Numbered from the stretch's first letter, positions 1-6,234 are shown. The stretch: 7,305 nucleotides of DNA from SOIA01 sp050116035 (GCA_050116035.1 JASFPJ010000158.1:1-7305), one strand, 5' to 3'. Numbers and translations are program-made. Notes: generated by a model not told the origin, from the letters alone.

Positions 1-60
1 CACATGATTGCAGACCGAAAGAGTGATGATGAATAAGAGAGATAAAAACTTTCGAGTCAT
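1..60 (-). CDS. Possible N-terminus of an exported protein, cut by the window edge
   Basis: Reading the minus strand from an ATG at 60 gives 20 open codons to the window edge. They have the layout of a signal peptide: a basic start (MTRK), a hydrophobic core (FLSLLFIITLSV) and then a cysteine at residue 17. The cysteine follows L-S-V. A standard lipobox needs G, A or S just before the cysteine, so lipidation is doubtful. The gene would lie about 100 bases downstream of the VWFA-related gene on the same strand, in keeping with an arm of exported products. Against it, the bases before the ATG are A/T-rich (ATTAAAAA) with no Shine-Dalgarno, whereas three of the four clear genes here have good ones. 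The complementary strand also has a short open tail ending in TAA at 34-36. The function cannot be read from 20 residues. Confidence 0.38.
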   Translation of the reverse strand, partial: MTRKFLSLLFIITLSVCNHV

Positions 61-163
61 TTTTTAATGATTTTTAGTCATTCTTTTACGTCTGCCCTTT
101 TGCTTCCCCCTGAACAAAGGAATTTTTTGTCAAAAAAATGGTATTTTAAATTTTATTCCTGAA

Positions 164-2368
164 TCAATATCGAAGCTTGATTAAACTCAATTCCTTGCTT
201 ACAACGTCGCCCTCTTCGGAAACAGGTATTTCAACTTTTAAAGTATACTCACCATAGATCACAGCTCTGAGCTGAAGATTAAAGATTCCACTCCAGATTT
301 TTGTTTTTTTGTTCCAGGTTTCAGCGACTATCTCCGCAGGAACGCGCTGGGTGAGTCTCCCCTCACCGGAAACCTTAAATCTGGGCTGAACCTCTGATTT
401 TCCCTGGGGAAGATATATCTGCAGAAAAACAGAGGCATCCTGCATTCTCTGGAATCTGTTGGTTATAGCTGGAAAAAACTTGGTTTGTCCGTGGACGAGG
501 CTTCCATCCTCTTTTGAAAGAGAAAATGAATTCCCCCCTTTTTTAGGATTCGAAGCGACAAGTCCCAAGACACAATTGATGAAAGCACTCTTATCGCCTG
601 CCTTATCCTCAGGGAGCGAAAAAGTTGATTCCCACGTCCCCATCTCCTCCTTCTGCGAATCATAGAGAGCGAATATCACTTGATATTCTTTCTGGCTGAA
701 TTTAATCCCCGGTCCTTTGTAGTGAAAACAGAGATAATCTGTGGTCCTGATGACATCCAAGAAAGAGGAATCAATATTTAGAGGAATATTAATCTGCCCT
801 CCAAAAGCCTTCTCACCTCGCTTTGTATCTTTAATCCAGACATGAAGATTAAATGTTTTGAGACCATATGCATATTCGGCTCCCCTTTCCATGAACAACT
901 CTTTTCCCGGAAGGGCAATATTCATCCATGGCTCATACACTTTTGAATCTTTATAAAACGGAACAAATTCTGCCTCAAAAGGGAGCTGCTGGAATGATGT
1001 GGGATTATAAAAAGCGGAGACAAGATGAATTTTTTCTCTCTCGCTTCGAGAGTAATCCGTGTAACCTTTCCTGAATCGGACTTCGACACTCGGCCGATTC
1101 ACCTTGACCTTTATCTTGTGGTAAATATCATCGGCCTCTTTTCTCTGAGGGTAAAAACTAAGCTCGTAATAATAATTCAAATCCGTGTTCATGACTTCAA
1201 AAAATCTTTCGTATTTCTTGGCTCCCTTCAGAGTCACTGCACCGGTATCTTCCGAAAGCCAGGTTAAATTCTGGACTCGCTTTATCTTTTCTTGTCCCTG
1301 GAAGGAAAGGGCGACCATCCTCTCTTGTGGCCCGAATTCAGCCGTGGTCGGAATGAGATATTTGGTAAATGCATCTGGATCCAAACAATAAACAGAAATA
1401 TTCTGGGCATTAGCAAAACGAATCAATTCTCTTATGATTTCCTCTCCGCTCATTATCTTTTTTTTCTCGAGGATGTTAAAGGGATCAAAGATTCTTATGG
1501 TCCCGACATCTCTCCGCATATCCAAGTGGGGTGTTCTTGCCCGACTGGCTCCCGCGCCTGTGGCTTCAGTGATTCTTGTATCCAGAGTTTTTGAGGAGAG
1601 GTCTGGGAGGCCATCGCTGATGAGAAGGATTGATTTTCTTCCTGGCAGATCTTTTATCATGCTGGCAGCAGTAAAGATTCCACCCATTACCTTCTCGAAC
1701 CTTCCTCTCTGGAGAAACAGGTACTCATCTTCCAAAACGGGCTGCAATCTTTCTTCGTATCTTTCAGCGACACCCAACTCTTCATCGACTTCCAGCCCCA
1801 CTTCCTCCCACATCTTTAAAGCATCCAGGGATTTATCCACCCAAAGACTTCCGGATGCTTTGACGAGAGCTTTTCTTATGAGTTCCTCATTCGCTGTGAA
1901 GGGCTGAATAACTTCCAATCCCTTTTTCTCGCTTATTTGCATAATCATGACTTCATTCCCCAGCCTGACCAATGAAAGGAGCTGATTCACTATTTTTCTC
2001 GCTCCTTCTTTGAGGTGTCTTTGCCAGGAACAGACTCCATCTAATAACACAACGAGCTGCTTTTTAGGGACAGCAGGAGTGGCTTTCTCTTCCAGTTTTT
2101 CTTTAGAAATCACCGAATCCCTCTCTACGAAGCTTATGAGCTCGAATGAATTGATGGGAACTCGTTTTCCGTCTTCGTAGAGTTCAAAGTCATCCTTTGT
2201 CAGGTCTGTGATGAATTCTCCATCTTTTGTGACGACAACATCAACCAAAACCAACCTGACTTCGACTTCATGCCTTTCTTGTGGTAAAGTTTTCTGCTTC
2301 TGAAAACCAGAAATAAAACTACAAAAGACTAAAACGGATATTAAAGATAAAAAGACGATTTTTTTCAT
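164..2368 (-). CDS. Secreted VWFA-related protein (acidobacterial VWFA family, TIGR03436-like)
   Basis: Predicted exported protein of 734 residues. Residues 1-22 are a signal peptide (MKK, then IVFLSLISVLVFCSFISG). Residues 35-75 match the opening of the acidobacterial VWFA-related family: VEVRLVLVDVVVT, an F-x-x-D-L-T-K-D-D-F stretch, then ELYEDGK. The VWFA core follows. Its first metal-site loop is LLDGVCS at about 108-114, where a canonical MIDAS has DxSxS, so the first serine is valine. The later core strand PGRKSILLISDG (242-253) is typical. YYYELSFYP (399-407) and a strand pair ending in RFRKGY (about 417-436) close the family domain. The last 295 residues look beta-rich and are not recognised. 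The ATG at 2368 was chosen because GGAG lies six bases upstream and MKKIV gives a clean signal peptide; a GTG at 2380 (four residues longer) is the alternative. It lies 151 bases after the CBM9-like gene and may be co-transcribed. Family known, biological role unknown. Confidence 0.9.
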   Translation of the reverse strand: MKKIVFLSLISVLVFCSFISGFQKQKTLPQERHEVEVRLVLVDVVVTKDGEFITDLTKDDFELYEDGKRVPINSFELISFVERDSVISKEKLEEKATPAVPKKQLVVLLDGVCSWQRHLKEGARKIVNQLLSLVRLGNEVMIMQISEKKGLEVIQPFTANEELIRKALVKASGSLWVDKSLDALKMWEEVGLEVDEELGVAERYEERLQPVLEDEYLFLQRGRFEKVMGGIFTAASMIKDLPGRKSILLISDGLPDLSSKTLDTRITEATGAGASRARTPHLDMRRDVGTIRIFDPFNILEKKKIMSGEEIIRELIRFANAQNISVYCLDPDAFTKYLIPTTAEFGPQERMVALSFQGQEKIKRVQNLTWLSEDTGAVTLKGAKKYERFFEVMNTDLNYYYELSFYPQRKEADDIYHKIKVKVNRPSVEVRFRKGYTDYSRSEREKIHLVSAFYNPTSFQQLPFEAEFVPFYKDSKVYEPWMNIALPGKELFMERGAEYAYGLKTFNLHVWIKDTKRGEKAFGGQINIPLNIDSSFLDVIRTTDYLCFHYKGPGIKFSQKEYQVIFALYDSQKEEMGTWESTFSLPEDKAGDKSAFINCVLGLVASNPKKGGNSFSLSKEDGSLVHGQTKFFPAITNRFQRMQDASVFLQIYLPQGKSEVQPRFKVSGEGRLTQRVPAEIVAETWNKKTKIWSGIFNLQLRAVIYGEYTLKVEIPVSEEGDVVSKELSLIKLRY

Positions 2369-2372
2369 TTGT

Positions 2373-2378
2373 CTCTCC
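2373..2378 (-). promoter_or_regulatory. Ribosome binding site deciding the VWFA gene start
   Basis: GGAGAG on the minus strand ends four bases before the ATG at 2368 (GGAG itself is six bases away). It favours that ATG over the in-frame GTG at 2380. A weaker AGAGGA further upstream could serve the GTG, so the choice is good but not certain. Confidence 0.6.
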
Positions 2379-2430
2379 ACTTATTTTTTCCTCTTAATTT
2401 TTATCGTTTCACTATCTTCCTTATTCTCAG

Positions 2431-2440
2431 CCTGGCCAGG
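2431..2440. repeat. 10-bp perfect palindrome between the two minus-strand genes
   Basis: CCTGGCCAGG is a perfect palindrome in the 151-base gap between the CBM9-like and VWFA-related genes, about 60 bases before the VWFA start. It stands out in an otherwise AT-rich gap. It could be an operator half or chance. There is no T-run after it, so it is not a terminator, and no good -35/-10 pair was found in the gap, which fits co-transcription of the two genes. Confidence 0.35.
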
Positions 2441-2519
2441 ATGAAATCAAAGAATTTCTCCCCGACTCTAAATATTCATCGGTATTTCCCGTTTGAAAAC
2501 AGAATTCAGCTGTAGAATT

Positions 2520-3377
2520 TCATGGGTTTGTATCGGCGCTTTTATTCTCGCTGAGTTCGACCTGTACCCAAAAGCTGTGCTTTCGGGGACCCTTTCCGAC
2601 TTTCGGCATTCCTCGGCCGTACGAGCTCCCTTTAGACCATGAACCTCCGGAAAGTGCAGGTTTCTCTGGCGTTCCTCCTGATTCGGCCAGCCTTCTGAGC
2701 ATGGCTTCTTTCATCTCTGGTGTCATACCTCCCCATTCAAAAGCAAGGTTTATGGTTTTTCCAGGTTCAGTTCCTATTCCAAGAGATGGCTCTTTCATTT
2801 TCTTCAGGGGGACTGCGAATTCATACACGATACCCTCTTTTTGCTTAGTTGTCCTGAATATAGCTTGTTGAGTTTCTCCTGTATCAAAGACTTGAGATGA
2901 GGATTTGCCACTTTTGCTGATGACTTTAGCGTTGTGAAGATAATATTGGCGATTTACTCTTATGTTGTTTTTTTCTTCTTCGGAAAGTGAGCCTTTCTGC
3001 TCTTCGAGAAGAGAGATAAAAACTTCGGGCGATACTATCTTTTTGATAAATTGTATGCCGAAATTTTTCTTCTTTTTTCCTTCAAGATTGAACCAGATTG
3101 TCATGCCTGTGTCGCTGATTGAGCTTAAATATTTAGGATCTTTAAACACAAAAAGAATGAAGAGATTCTCTGCATCATTCATAAAGGAATAATCAATGCT
3201 CAATCTTTTTTCGTAATGTGAAGCGACATCTTTCCAGTCATCGGAGCGGCCATCGATATTGATTTGAGCAGAAGCCCACCCGCTGGAGATCATTTTCTTC
3301 TGGGAAAGGCCACTAACTGCGAGGATTGATACGAAGAGAAATATAAAAAGTATTTTGGTCAATCCCAATTTTCTCAT
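2520..3377 (-). CDS. Secreted protein with CBM9/DOMON-like N-terminal domain
   Basis: Predicted exported protein of 285 residues. The first 25 residues are a signal peptide (MRKLGLTK, then ILFIFLFVSILAVSG, ending near LSQ). Residues 38-48 read QINIDGRSDDW, the 'IDGxxDDW' opening typical of family 9 carbohydrate-binding/DOMON-like beta-sandwiches. It is followed by NDAENLFILFVFKD (67-80) and TGMTIWFN (90-97), the strands that carry this fold. Binding to a sugar or other ligand is known for some relatives but cannot be inferred here. The middle is charged (residues 126-140, EEQKGSLSEEEKNNI). Residues 233-265 are rich in Gly, Ser, Pro and Lys and look disordered, followed by a last strand HSFWVQVEL. 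The start was moved to the ATG at 3377 because AGGAGG sits five bases before it; a longer frame would begin at a TTG at 3398 with no such site. It is the first gene of the minus-strand arm. Confidence 0.8.
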   Translation of the reverse strand: MRKLGLTKILFIFLFVSILAVSGLSQKKMISSGWASAQINIDGRSDDWKDVASHYEKRLSIDYSFMNDAENLFILFVFKDPKYLSSISDTGMTIWFNLEGKKKKNFGIQFIKKIVSPEVFISLLEEQKGSLSEEEKNNIRVNRQYYLHNAKVISKSGKSSSQVFDTGETQQAIFRTTKQKEGIVYEFAVPLKKMKEPSLGIGTEPGKTINLAFEWGGMTPEMKEAMLRRLAESGGTPEKPALSGGSWSKGSSYGRGMPKVGKGPRKHSFWVQVELSENKSADTNP

Positions 3378-3382
3378 TGTAT

Positions 3383-3388
3383 CCTCCT
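3383..3388 (-). promoter_or_regulatory. Consensus ribosome binding site for the CBM9-like gene
   Basis: The minus strand reads AGGAGG, then five bases, then ATG at 3377. This is a perfect Shine-Dalgarno at ideal spacing. It fixes the start seven codons inside the longest open frame. Confidence 0.85.
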
Positions 3389-3417
3389 CTTGTGCCAACT
3401 AAGGTTTGCTACCTATT

Positions 3418-3446
3418 ATTATATTTAAAAAAAGGCATTGAATCTA
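3418..3446 (-). promoter_or_regulatory. Weak candidate promoter of the minus-strand arm
   Basis: The minus strand carries a perfect TATAAT at 3423-3418, about 40 bases before the CBM9-like start. At 17-bp spacing the upstream hexamer is TAGATT (3446-3441), which matches only three of six -35 positions. The position suits a promoter for the left arm, but the poor -35 keeps this tentative. It sits right beside the first 27-bp repeat. Confidence 0.3.
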
Positions 3447-3447
3447 G

Positions 3448-3474
3448 CCTGAATTATTCATAAAATCGGCCGAC
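3448..3474 (+). repeat. 27-bp direct repeat, copy 1
   Basis: This copy begins CCTGAATTATTCATAAAA and ends TCGGCCGAC, and is identical over 27 bases to 3768-3794. The two copies start exactly 320 bases apart. The match stops sharply on both sides (G versus C before, A versus T after). TGAAT at 3439-3443 can pair with ATTCA at 3456-3460, a weak version of the hairpin seen at copy 2. Confidence 0.95.
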
Positions 3475-3517
3475 ACCTTATGAAAAAAATCCCTGAAGGA
3501 TGACCGATCATCATATG

Positions 3518-3547
3518 TCGGCATCTTTTCCCCTTCGGGCGAGCCGA
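3518..3547. repeat. Stem-loop following repeat copy 1
   Basis: TCGGC (3518-3522) pairs with GCCGA (3543-3547). With a one-base bulge, the ATAT just outside each arm can extend the stem. The loop contains CCTTCGG, a short stem closed by a TTCG tetraloop. TGTCGGC (3516-3522) can also pair with GCCGACA (3469-3475), which overlaps the end of copy 1. There is no T-run, so this is a structured repeat rather than a terminator. Confidence 0.45.
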
Positions 3548-3585
3548 TATCACCCCATCTACTTCGTTACAGCGCAAGAGCGGTG

Positions 3586-3600
3586 GATGACCACGTCATC
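3586..3600. repeat. Short perfect hairpin within the repeat mosaic
   Basis: GATGAC (3586-3591) and GTCATC (3595-3600) form a six-base stem around a three-base loop, with outer bases that extend it if one bulge is allowed. It lies inside the repeat block and probably belongs to a repeat fragment. Confidence 0.35.
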
Positions 3601-3642
3601 ACGAGTAATCTGTTGATGAATGGCAACTTCAAGTAGAGCGCT

Positions 3643-3680
3643 GTCATTGCGAGCGACCGAAGGGAGCGTGGCAATCTCAA
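3643..3680. repeat. Dispersed intergenic repeat (ATTGCGAGCGACCGAAGG type)
   Basis: The stretch GTCATTGCGAGCGACCGAAG followed by GGAGCGTGGCAATCTC resembles, from memory, a palindromic repeat scattered through intergenic regions of many environmental bacteria. ATTGC (3646-3650) and GCAAT (3671-3675) are its inverted ends, and GAGCG occurs twice inside. In the reverse frame it gives the peptide EIATLPSVARND, often seen in spurious annotated ORFs. The following bases (about 3701-3740, CCACATTCGCTGCGCTC) are probably part of the same repeat class. Confidence 0.6.
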
Positions 3681-3750
3681 CCTTTTGCTTGAAATAAAAA
3701 TGCCACATTCGCTGCGCTCTTCGCAACAGAGTCTGCGGCAACCTCGACTC

Positions 3751-3781
3751 GTGAATAACCCAGGTGCCCTGAATTATTCAT
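3751..3781. repeat. Imperfect hairpin built on repeat copy 2
   Basis: TGAATAA (3752-3758) pairs with TTATTCA (3774-3780), and CAGG (3761-3764) pairs with CCTG (3768-3771). The two stems are separated by a 2x2 mismatch and the loop is TGC. This is 11 base pairs over 29 bases, and the right arm is the start of the 27-bp repeat. It suggests that the repeat's natural end is a palindrome. Confidence 0.6.
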
Positions 3782-3794
3782 AAAATCGGCCGAC
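3768..3794 (+). repeat. 27-bp direct repeat, copy 2
   Basis: Identical over 27 bases to 3448-3474 and in the same orientation. A second shared piece, CATCATATG, occurs 34-35 bases after each copy (3509-3517 and 3830-3838) and is followed at once, or after two bases, by TCGGC. The related unit therefore extends beyond the exact match with a diverged middle. Confidence 0.95.
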
Positions 3795-3824
3795 TTCTCA
3801 ATTACAACAACTGTATTTAGATAA

Positions 3825-3891
3825 AAATTCATCATATGCATCGGCGGGGGATTGCTTTTGGAGCTTTTTGACGGCGAATTCCGATGAATTT
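3825..3891. repeat. Long-range inverted repeat upstream of the sigma-54-type promoter
   Basis: AAATTCATC (3825-3833) is the exact reverse complement of GATGAATTT (3883-3891), with 49 bases between. A second inverted pair, CATCGG (3839-3844) and CCGATG (3881-3886), overlaps and nests in the same span. The arms lie about 50-120 bases before the -24 element, a usual zone for activator sites, but a structured repeat remnant is equally possible. Confidence 0.45.
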
Positions 3892-3906
3892 CTTTTTCTA
3901 AAAGAA
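3890..3906. promoter_or_regulatory. Palindrome upstream of the -24/-12 promoter, possible activator site
   Basis: TTCTTTT-TCT-AAAAGAA is a perfect seven-base inverted repeat centred at 3898, about 74 bases before the expected transcription start. Sigma-54 promoters need an upstream activator site, usually a palindrome around -80 to -150, so this is a candidate by position. The AT-rich content means chance cannot be ruled out. Confidence 0.25.
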
Positions 3907-3944
3907 TGAAACCTTTCGTCAGCAGACAGGTTCGAAAATGCTTT

Positions 3945-3961
3945 TTGGCATAAAAATTGCA
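3945..3961 (+). promoter_or_regulatory. Sigma-54 (RpoN) type -24/-12 promoter for the GWxTD operon
   Basis: TTGGCATAAAAATTGCA matches the sigma-54 consensus YTGGCACGRNNNTTGCW at all the key positions. The -24 GG is at 3947-3948, the -12 GC is at 3959-3960, and TGGC and TTGC start 11 bases apart as required. Transcription would begin near 3972, giving a leader of about 113 bases before the GWxTD/TPR gene. Expression would then depend on an ATP-driven enhancer-binding protein and thus on a specific signal. No such regulator is encoded in the window. Confidence 0.7.
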
Positions 3962-3983
3962 TATTATATTTTGTTATAATTCA

Positions 3984-3999
3984 GGTCAAATAACTGACC
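3984..3999. promoter_or_regulatory. Inverted repeat in the GWxTD leader
   Basis: GGTCA (3984-3988) and TGACC (3995-3999) flank six bases and are followed by GCTTTTT. Just after the expected start site, it could be an operator or a weak attenuator-like hairpin. Five base pairs is short for termination. Further down the leader TGATGT (4024-4029) can pair with ACATCA (4052-4057). Confidence 0.35.
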
Positions 4000-4072
4000 G
4001 CTTTTTCGCATGTTGAATTTGTGTGATGTTTACTTTAATATACGAGAATAGACATCATCATAAGGGAATATT

Positions 4073-4077
4073 AGGAG
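4073..4077 (+). promoter_or_regulatory. Ribosome binding site deciding the GWxTD/TPR gene start
   Basis: AGGAG lies seven bases before the ATG at 4085. An earlier ATG at 4081 is in another frame and only three bases from AGGAG, so it is not the start. Confidence 0.8.
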
Positions 4078-4084
4078 TTCATGA

Positions 4085-6142
4085 ATGAGGAAGAAACCCG
4101 TCTTTTTTATCTTGGTGTTCGCTGTTTTCATCCTGTACGGAGATTCAGATGCTCAAAAGAAAGATCTCCCACCTCGCTTTAAAAAATGGCTGAACGAAGA
4201 AGTCGTGTATATCATCACTCCTATGGAAAAGGAAGTTTTTTTTGAACTCTCAACAGACAGAGAAAGAGATCTTTTTATCCAGGCTTTCTGGAGGCAGAGG
4301 GATCCAACGCCGAGTTCTCCCGTGAATGAGGCAAGAGAGGAGCACTACCGTCGAATTGAATATGCCAACCATTTTTTTGGCCGGGCTACACCTAAGGCTG
4401 GCTGGAGAACCGACCGAGGACGGATTTACATCATATTGGGCGAGCCTAATGATATTCAGAGGATAGAAGGCAGTAATATGGTTTACAATTCTGTCATTTG
4501 GTTCTATCAGGGGAAGACAAAGCTCGGTCTTCCTCCAGGTTTCAACCTTGTTTTTTACCAAGAAGGTGGGACTGGAGAATACAAGCTGTACAGCCCTGTG
4601 AGAGATGGACCACAGGCTTTTCTGACTTCTTACTCTGGAGACCCGATGGATTACACGAAAGCGTATGAGTATCTCAGAGAGTTTGAACCCAATTTGGCAG
4701 AAGTGTCTTTAAGTCTTATCCCAGGAGAGAGGGCTGCTTTAGGAGCCCCCTCTTTGTCTTCGGATTTAATGATCCAGAAAGTGGAGACTGTTCCCGTAAG
4801 ACAGGTTAAAAACAGATATGCCCAAAAATTTCTTGAGTACAAAGATATCGTGGAAGTTGAATACTCTGCAAATTATATGGAAAGCGATTCTCTTGTTAAA
4901 GTGATAAAAGATCCCTCTGGAACATATTTTGTTCACTATGCTATTGAACCGGAAAGGCTTTCTGTGAATCTCTTCGAGAATAAATACTACACGAATTTGA
5001 AACTTAACGGAAATGTCTCGAATTCGGAGGGAAAAGCCATTTATCAGTTTGAAAAAGACATTTCTATTGAATTTGACAAAGAAAAGATGAAGAGTGTCAG
5101 TCAACAACCGCTGAATATTCATGACATGTTTCCTCTTATCCCTGGGAATTATAAATTATCTGTTCTTGTCAAGAATCAAGTTTCGAAAGAATTCACTTCC
5201 ATGGAAAGAAACCTCTATATTCCTCACCGTGAGGAAGTTTTACAGATGACCTCAATCCTCCTTGGTTACAAGGTGAAAAAGAGAACGGATCAGCAAAACA
5301 TACTCCGGCCTTTCCAGGCAGGAGAATACCAGGTTTATTTCCAGGCCAACAGGATCTTTCTCCAGGAGGATACTCTATTTCTTGCTTTTCAGATCCATGG
5401 CTTAAGCGATGAATTGAAAAAGAGAGGAAAGATCAGGTTTGATTTTCTTAAAAATGGAGAAGAATTTCATTCCCGAACAAAAAATATACCTGAATTCACT
5501 GACTTGCCCAATATTATGGAACAGTTTCCTCTGAAAGAATTCCCTCCTGCTCACTACACGATTCAAGCTTATCTTCTGTTGGATAACCGTGAAGTCCTTT
5601 CAGGAAAGGAGAGGTTCGATATCAGCCCCCTTGGATCTATAGCGCGTCCATGGATCTATTCTAAGATTTTGCCTGATATCCAAAATCCCATTTATCTCTA
5701 TCTAATAGGAACCCAATTGTATAACAGCGGCAAGATAGAAGAAGCCAGGGACAGCCTGGAGAAAGCATTCCAGAGAAAACCGGACTCGGTTGATTTTGCT
5801 CTCAATCTGGCCCAAGCATACATGGCGCTGGATGAGTACAATAAAATTGAATCTGTCTTGCTTTCTTTTCTAAACCAGCCCGCACCTCCAAGGTATGAAG
5901 TATTTTTTATAATGGGGAAAGCGTATCAAAACTCGGGAGAATTGAGCAAAGCCGTCGACTTATTTGACAGGGCAATTTCCCATTATGGTCTGAACATCCA
6001 TCTTTTGAATTCTTTAGGGGAATGCTATTTTCAATTGGGAGAGCCAGGTGAAGCCTTAGCCGCTTGGGAGAAATCTCTAGAGCTGAATCAAGATCAGCCA
6101 CAAATCAGAAAGAATGTGGAGAATCTCAAGAAGAAAAAATGA
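4085..6142 (+). CDS. Secreted GWxTD-domain protein with C-terminal TPR repeats
   Basis: Predicted exported protein of 685 residues. The signal peptide spans 1-23 (MRKKPVFFILVFAVFIL, ending SDA before QKK). The GWxTD domain covers about 36-175, with FWRQRDPTP at 68-76, HYRRIEYAN at 87-95, the signature GWRTD at 106-110 followed by RGRIYIILGEP, and VIWFYQ at 137-142. The middle (about 230-520) is beta-rich and unassigned. From residue 535 there are about four TPR-like helical pairs, for example IGTQLYNSGKIEEARDSLEK, MGKAYQNSGELSKAVDLFDR and LGECYFQLGEPGEALAAWEK, and a lysine-rich end. TPRs bind partner proteins, so it may be a periplasmic or surface scaffold. The GWxTD family has no established activity. 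It is first in the plus-strand arm, behind a sigma-54-type promoter, and is followed after 140 bases by a paralogue of its N-terminal domain. No terminator is visible in that gap. Confidence 0.92.
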   Translation: MRKKPVFFILVFAVFILYGDSDAQKKDLPPRFKKWLNEEVVYIITPMEKEVFFELSTDRERDLFIQAFWRQRDPTPSSPVNEAREEHYRRIEYANHFFGRATPKAGWRTDRGRIYIILGEPNDIQRIEGSNMVYNSVIWFYQGKTKLGLPPGFNLVFYQEGGTGEYKLYSPVRDGPQAFLTSYSGDPMDYTKAYEYLREFEPNLAEVSLSLIPGERAALGAPSLSSDLMIQKVETVPVRQVKNRYAQKFLEYKDIVEVEYSANYMESDSLVKVIKDPSGTYFVHYAIEPERLSVNLFENKYYTNLKLNGNVSNSEGKAIYQFEKDISIEFDKEKMKSVSQQPLNIHDMFPLIPGNYKLSVLVKNQVSKEFTSMERNLYIPHREEVLQMTSILLGYKVKKRTDQQNILRPFQAGEYQVYFQANRIFLQEDTLFLAFQIHGLSDELKKRGKIRFDFLKNGEEFHSRTKNIPEFTDLPNIMEQFPLKEFPPAHYTIQAYLLLDNREVLSGKERFDISPLGSIARPWIYSKILPDIQNPIYLYLIGTQLYNSGKIEEARDSLEKAFQRKPDSVDFALNLAQAYMALDEYNKIESVLLSFLNQPAPPRYEVFFIMGKAYQNSGELSKAVDLFDRAISHYGLNIHLLNSLGECYFQLGEPGEALAAWEKSLELNQDQPQIRKNVENLKKKK

Positions 6143-6234
6143 TACCTTCATTCTTTTGCTTTTCCTAGAAACCGGACAGAAGAAGAGGAGATGAGTGGAG
6201 TGATGGAGTGAAGCGTGTTCCTGAATGATGAGTG

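Larger units (their letters stand above)
3378..4084. other. Divergent intergenic region: repeat mosaic plus regulatory zone, no gene seen
   Basis: Roughly 700 bases separate the two divergent arms. I find no credible gene here. The longest frame (minus strand, 3559-3741) begins MPQTLLRR and contains VEIATLPSVARND, the kind of peptide produced by translating a common dispersed intergenic repeat, and it has no gene-like features. From about 3448 to 3794 the DNA is repeat-derived: direct repeats, hairpins and a dispersed repeat. From about 3795 to 4084 it is AT-rich and holds palindromes, a sigma-54-type promoter and a leader with inverted repeats. Confidence 0.7.

Noticed and set aside
1..36. 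Short plus-strand open tail ending in TAA at 34-36 (reads HMIADRKSDDE)
   Set aside because: Eleven codons are too few to support a gene end, and the opposite strand has a more distinctive signal-peptide pattern in the same bases.
57..75. TCATT-TTTT-AATGA followed by TTTTT as a plus-strand terminator
   Set aside because: The five-base stem is almost all A/T and no plus-strand gene upstream is established.
125..132. Perfect TTGACA on the minus strand as a -35 element for the left-edge frame
   Set aside because: No acceptable -10 hexamer lies 16-18 bases downstream; that stretch is G-rich.
122..139. ATTTTTTG/CAAAAAAAT inverted repeat downstream of the VWFA gene as its terminator
   Set aside because: The loop is a single base and the stem nearly pure A/T; on the minus strand no T-run follows.
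459..1907. Several plus-strand open frames of 68-157 codons opposite the VWFA gene
   Set aside because: They are antisense shadows of a well-supported coding region and show no domain or ribosome site.
3559..3741. 60-codon open frame on the minus strand in the intergenic region
   Set aside because: It is the translation of a dispersed repeat (VEIATLPSVARND) with no ribosome site and no gene-like composition.
3448..3794. CRISPR-like array from the 27-bp repeats
   Set aside because: Only two copies 320 bases apart, with no regular spacers and no cas genes.
3975..3980. TATAAT upstream of the first GWxTD gene as a sigma-70 -10
   Set aside because: At 17-bp spacing the -35 position is AAAAAT; the sigma-54 reading of the adjacent bases is much stronger.
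4013..4041. TTGAAT-N17-TAATAT as a second promoter in the GWxTD leader
   Set aside because: Each hexamer matches only four of six positions, which is common in AT-rich DNA; kept only as an alternative start near 4048.
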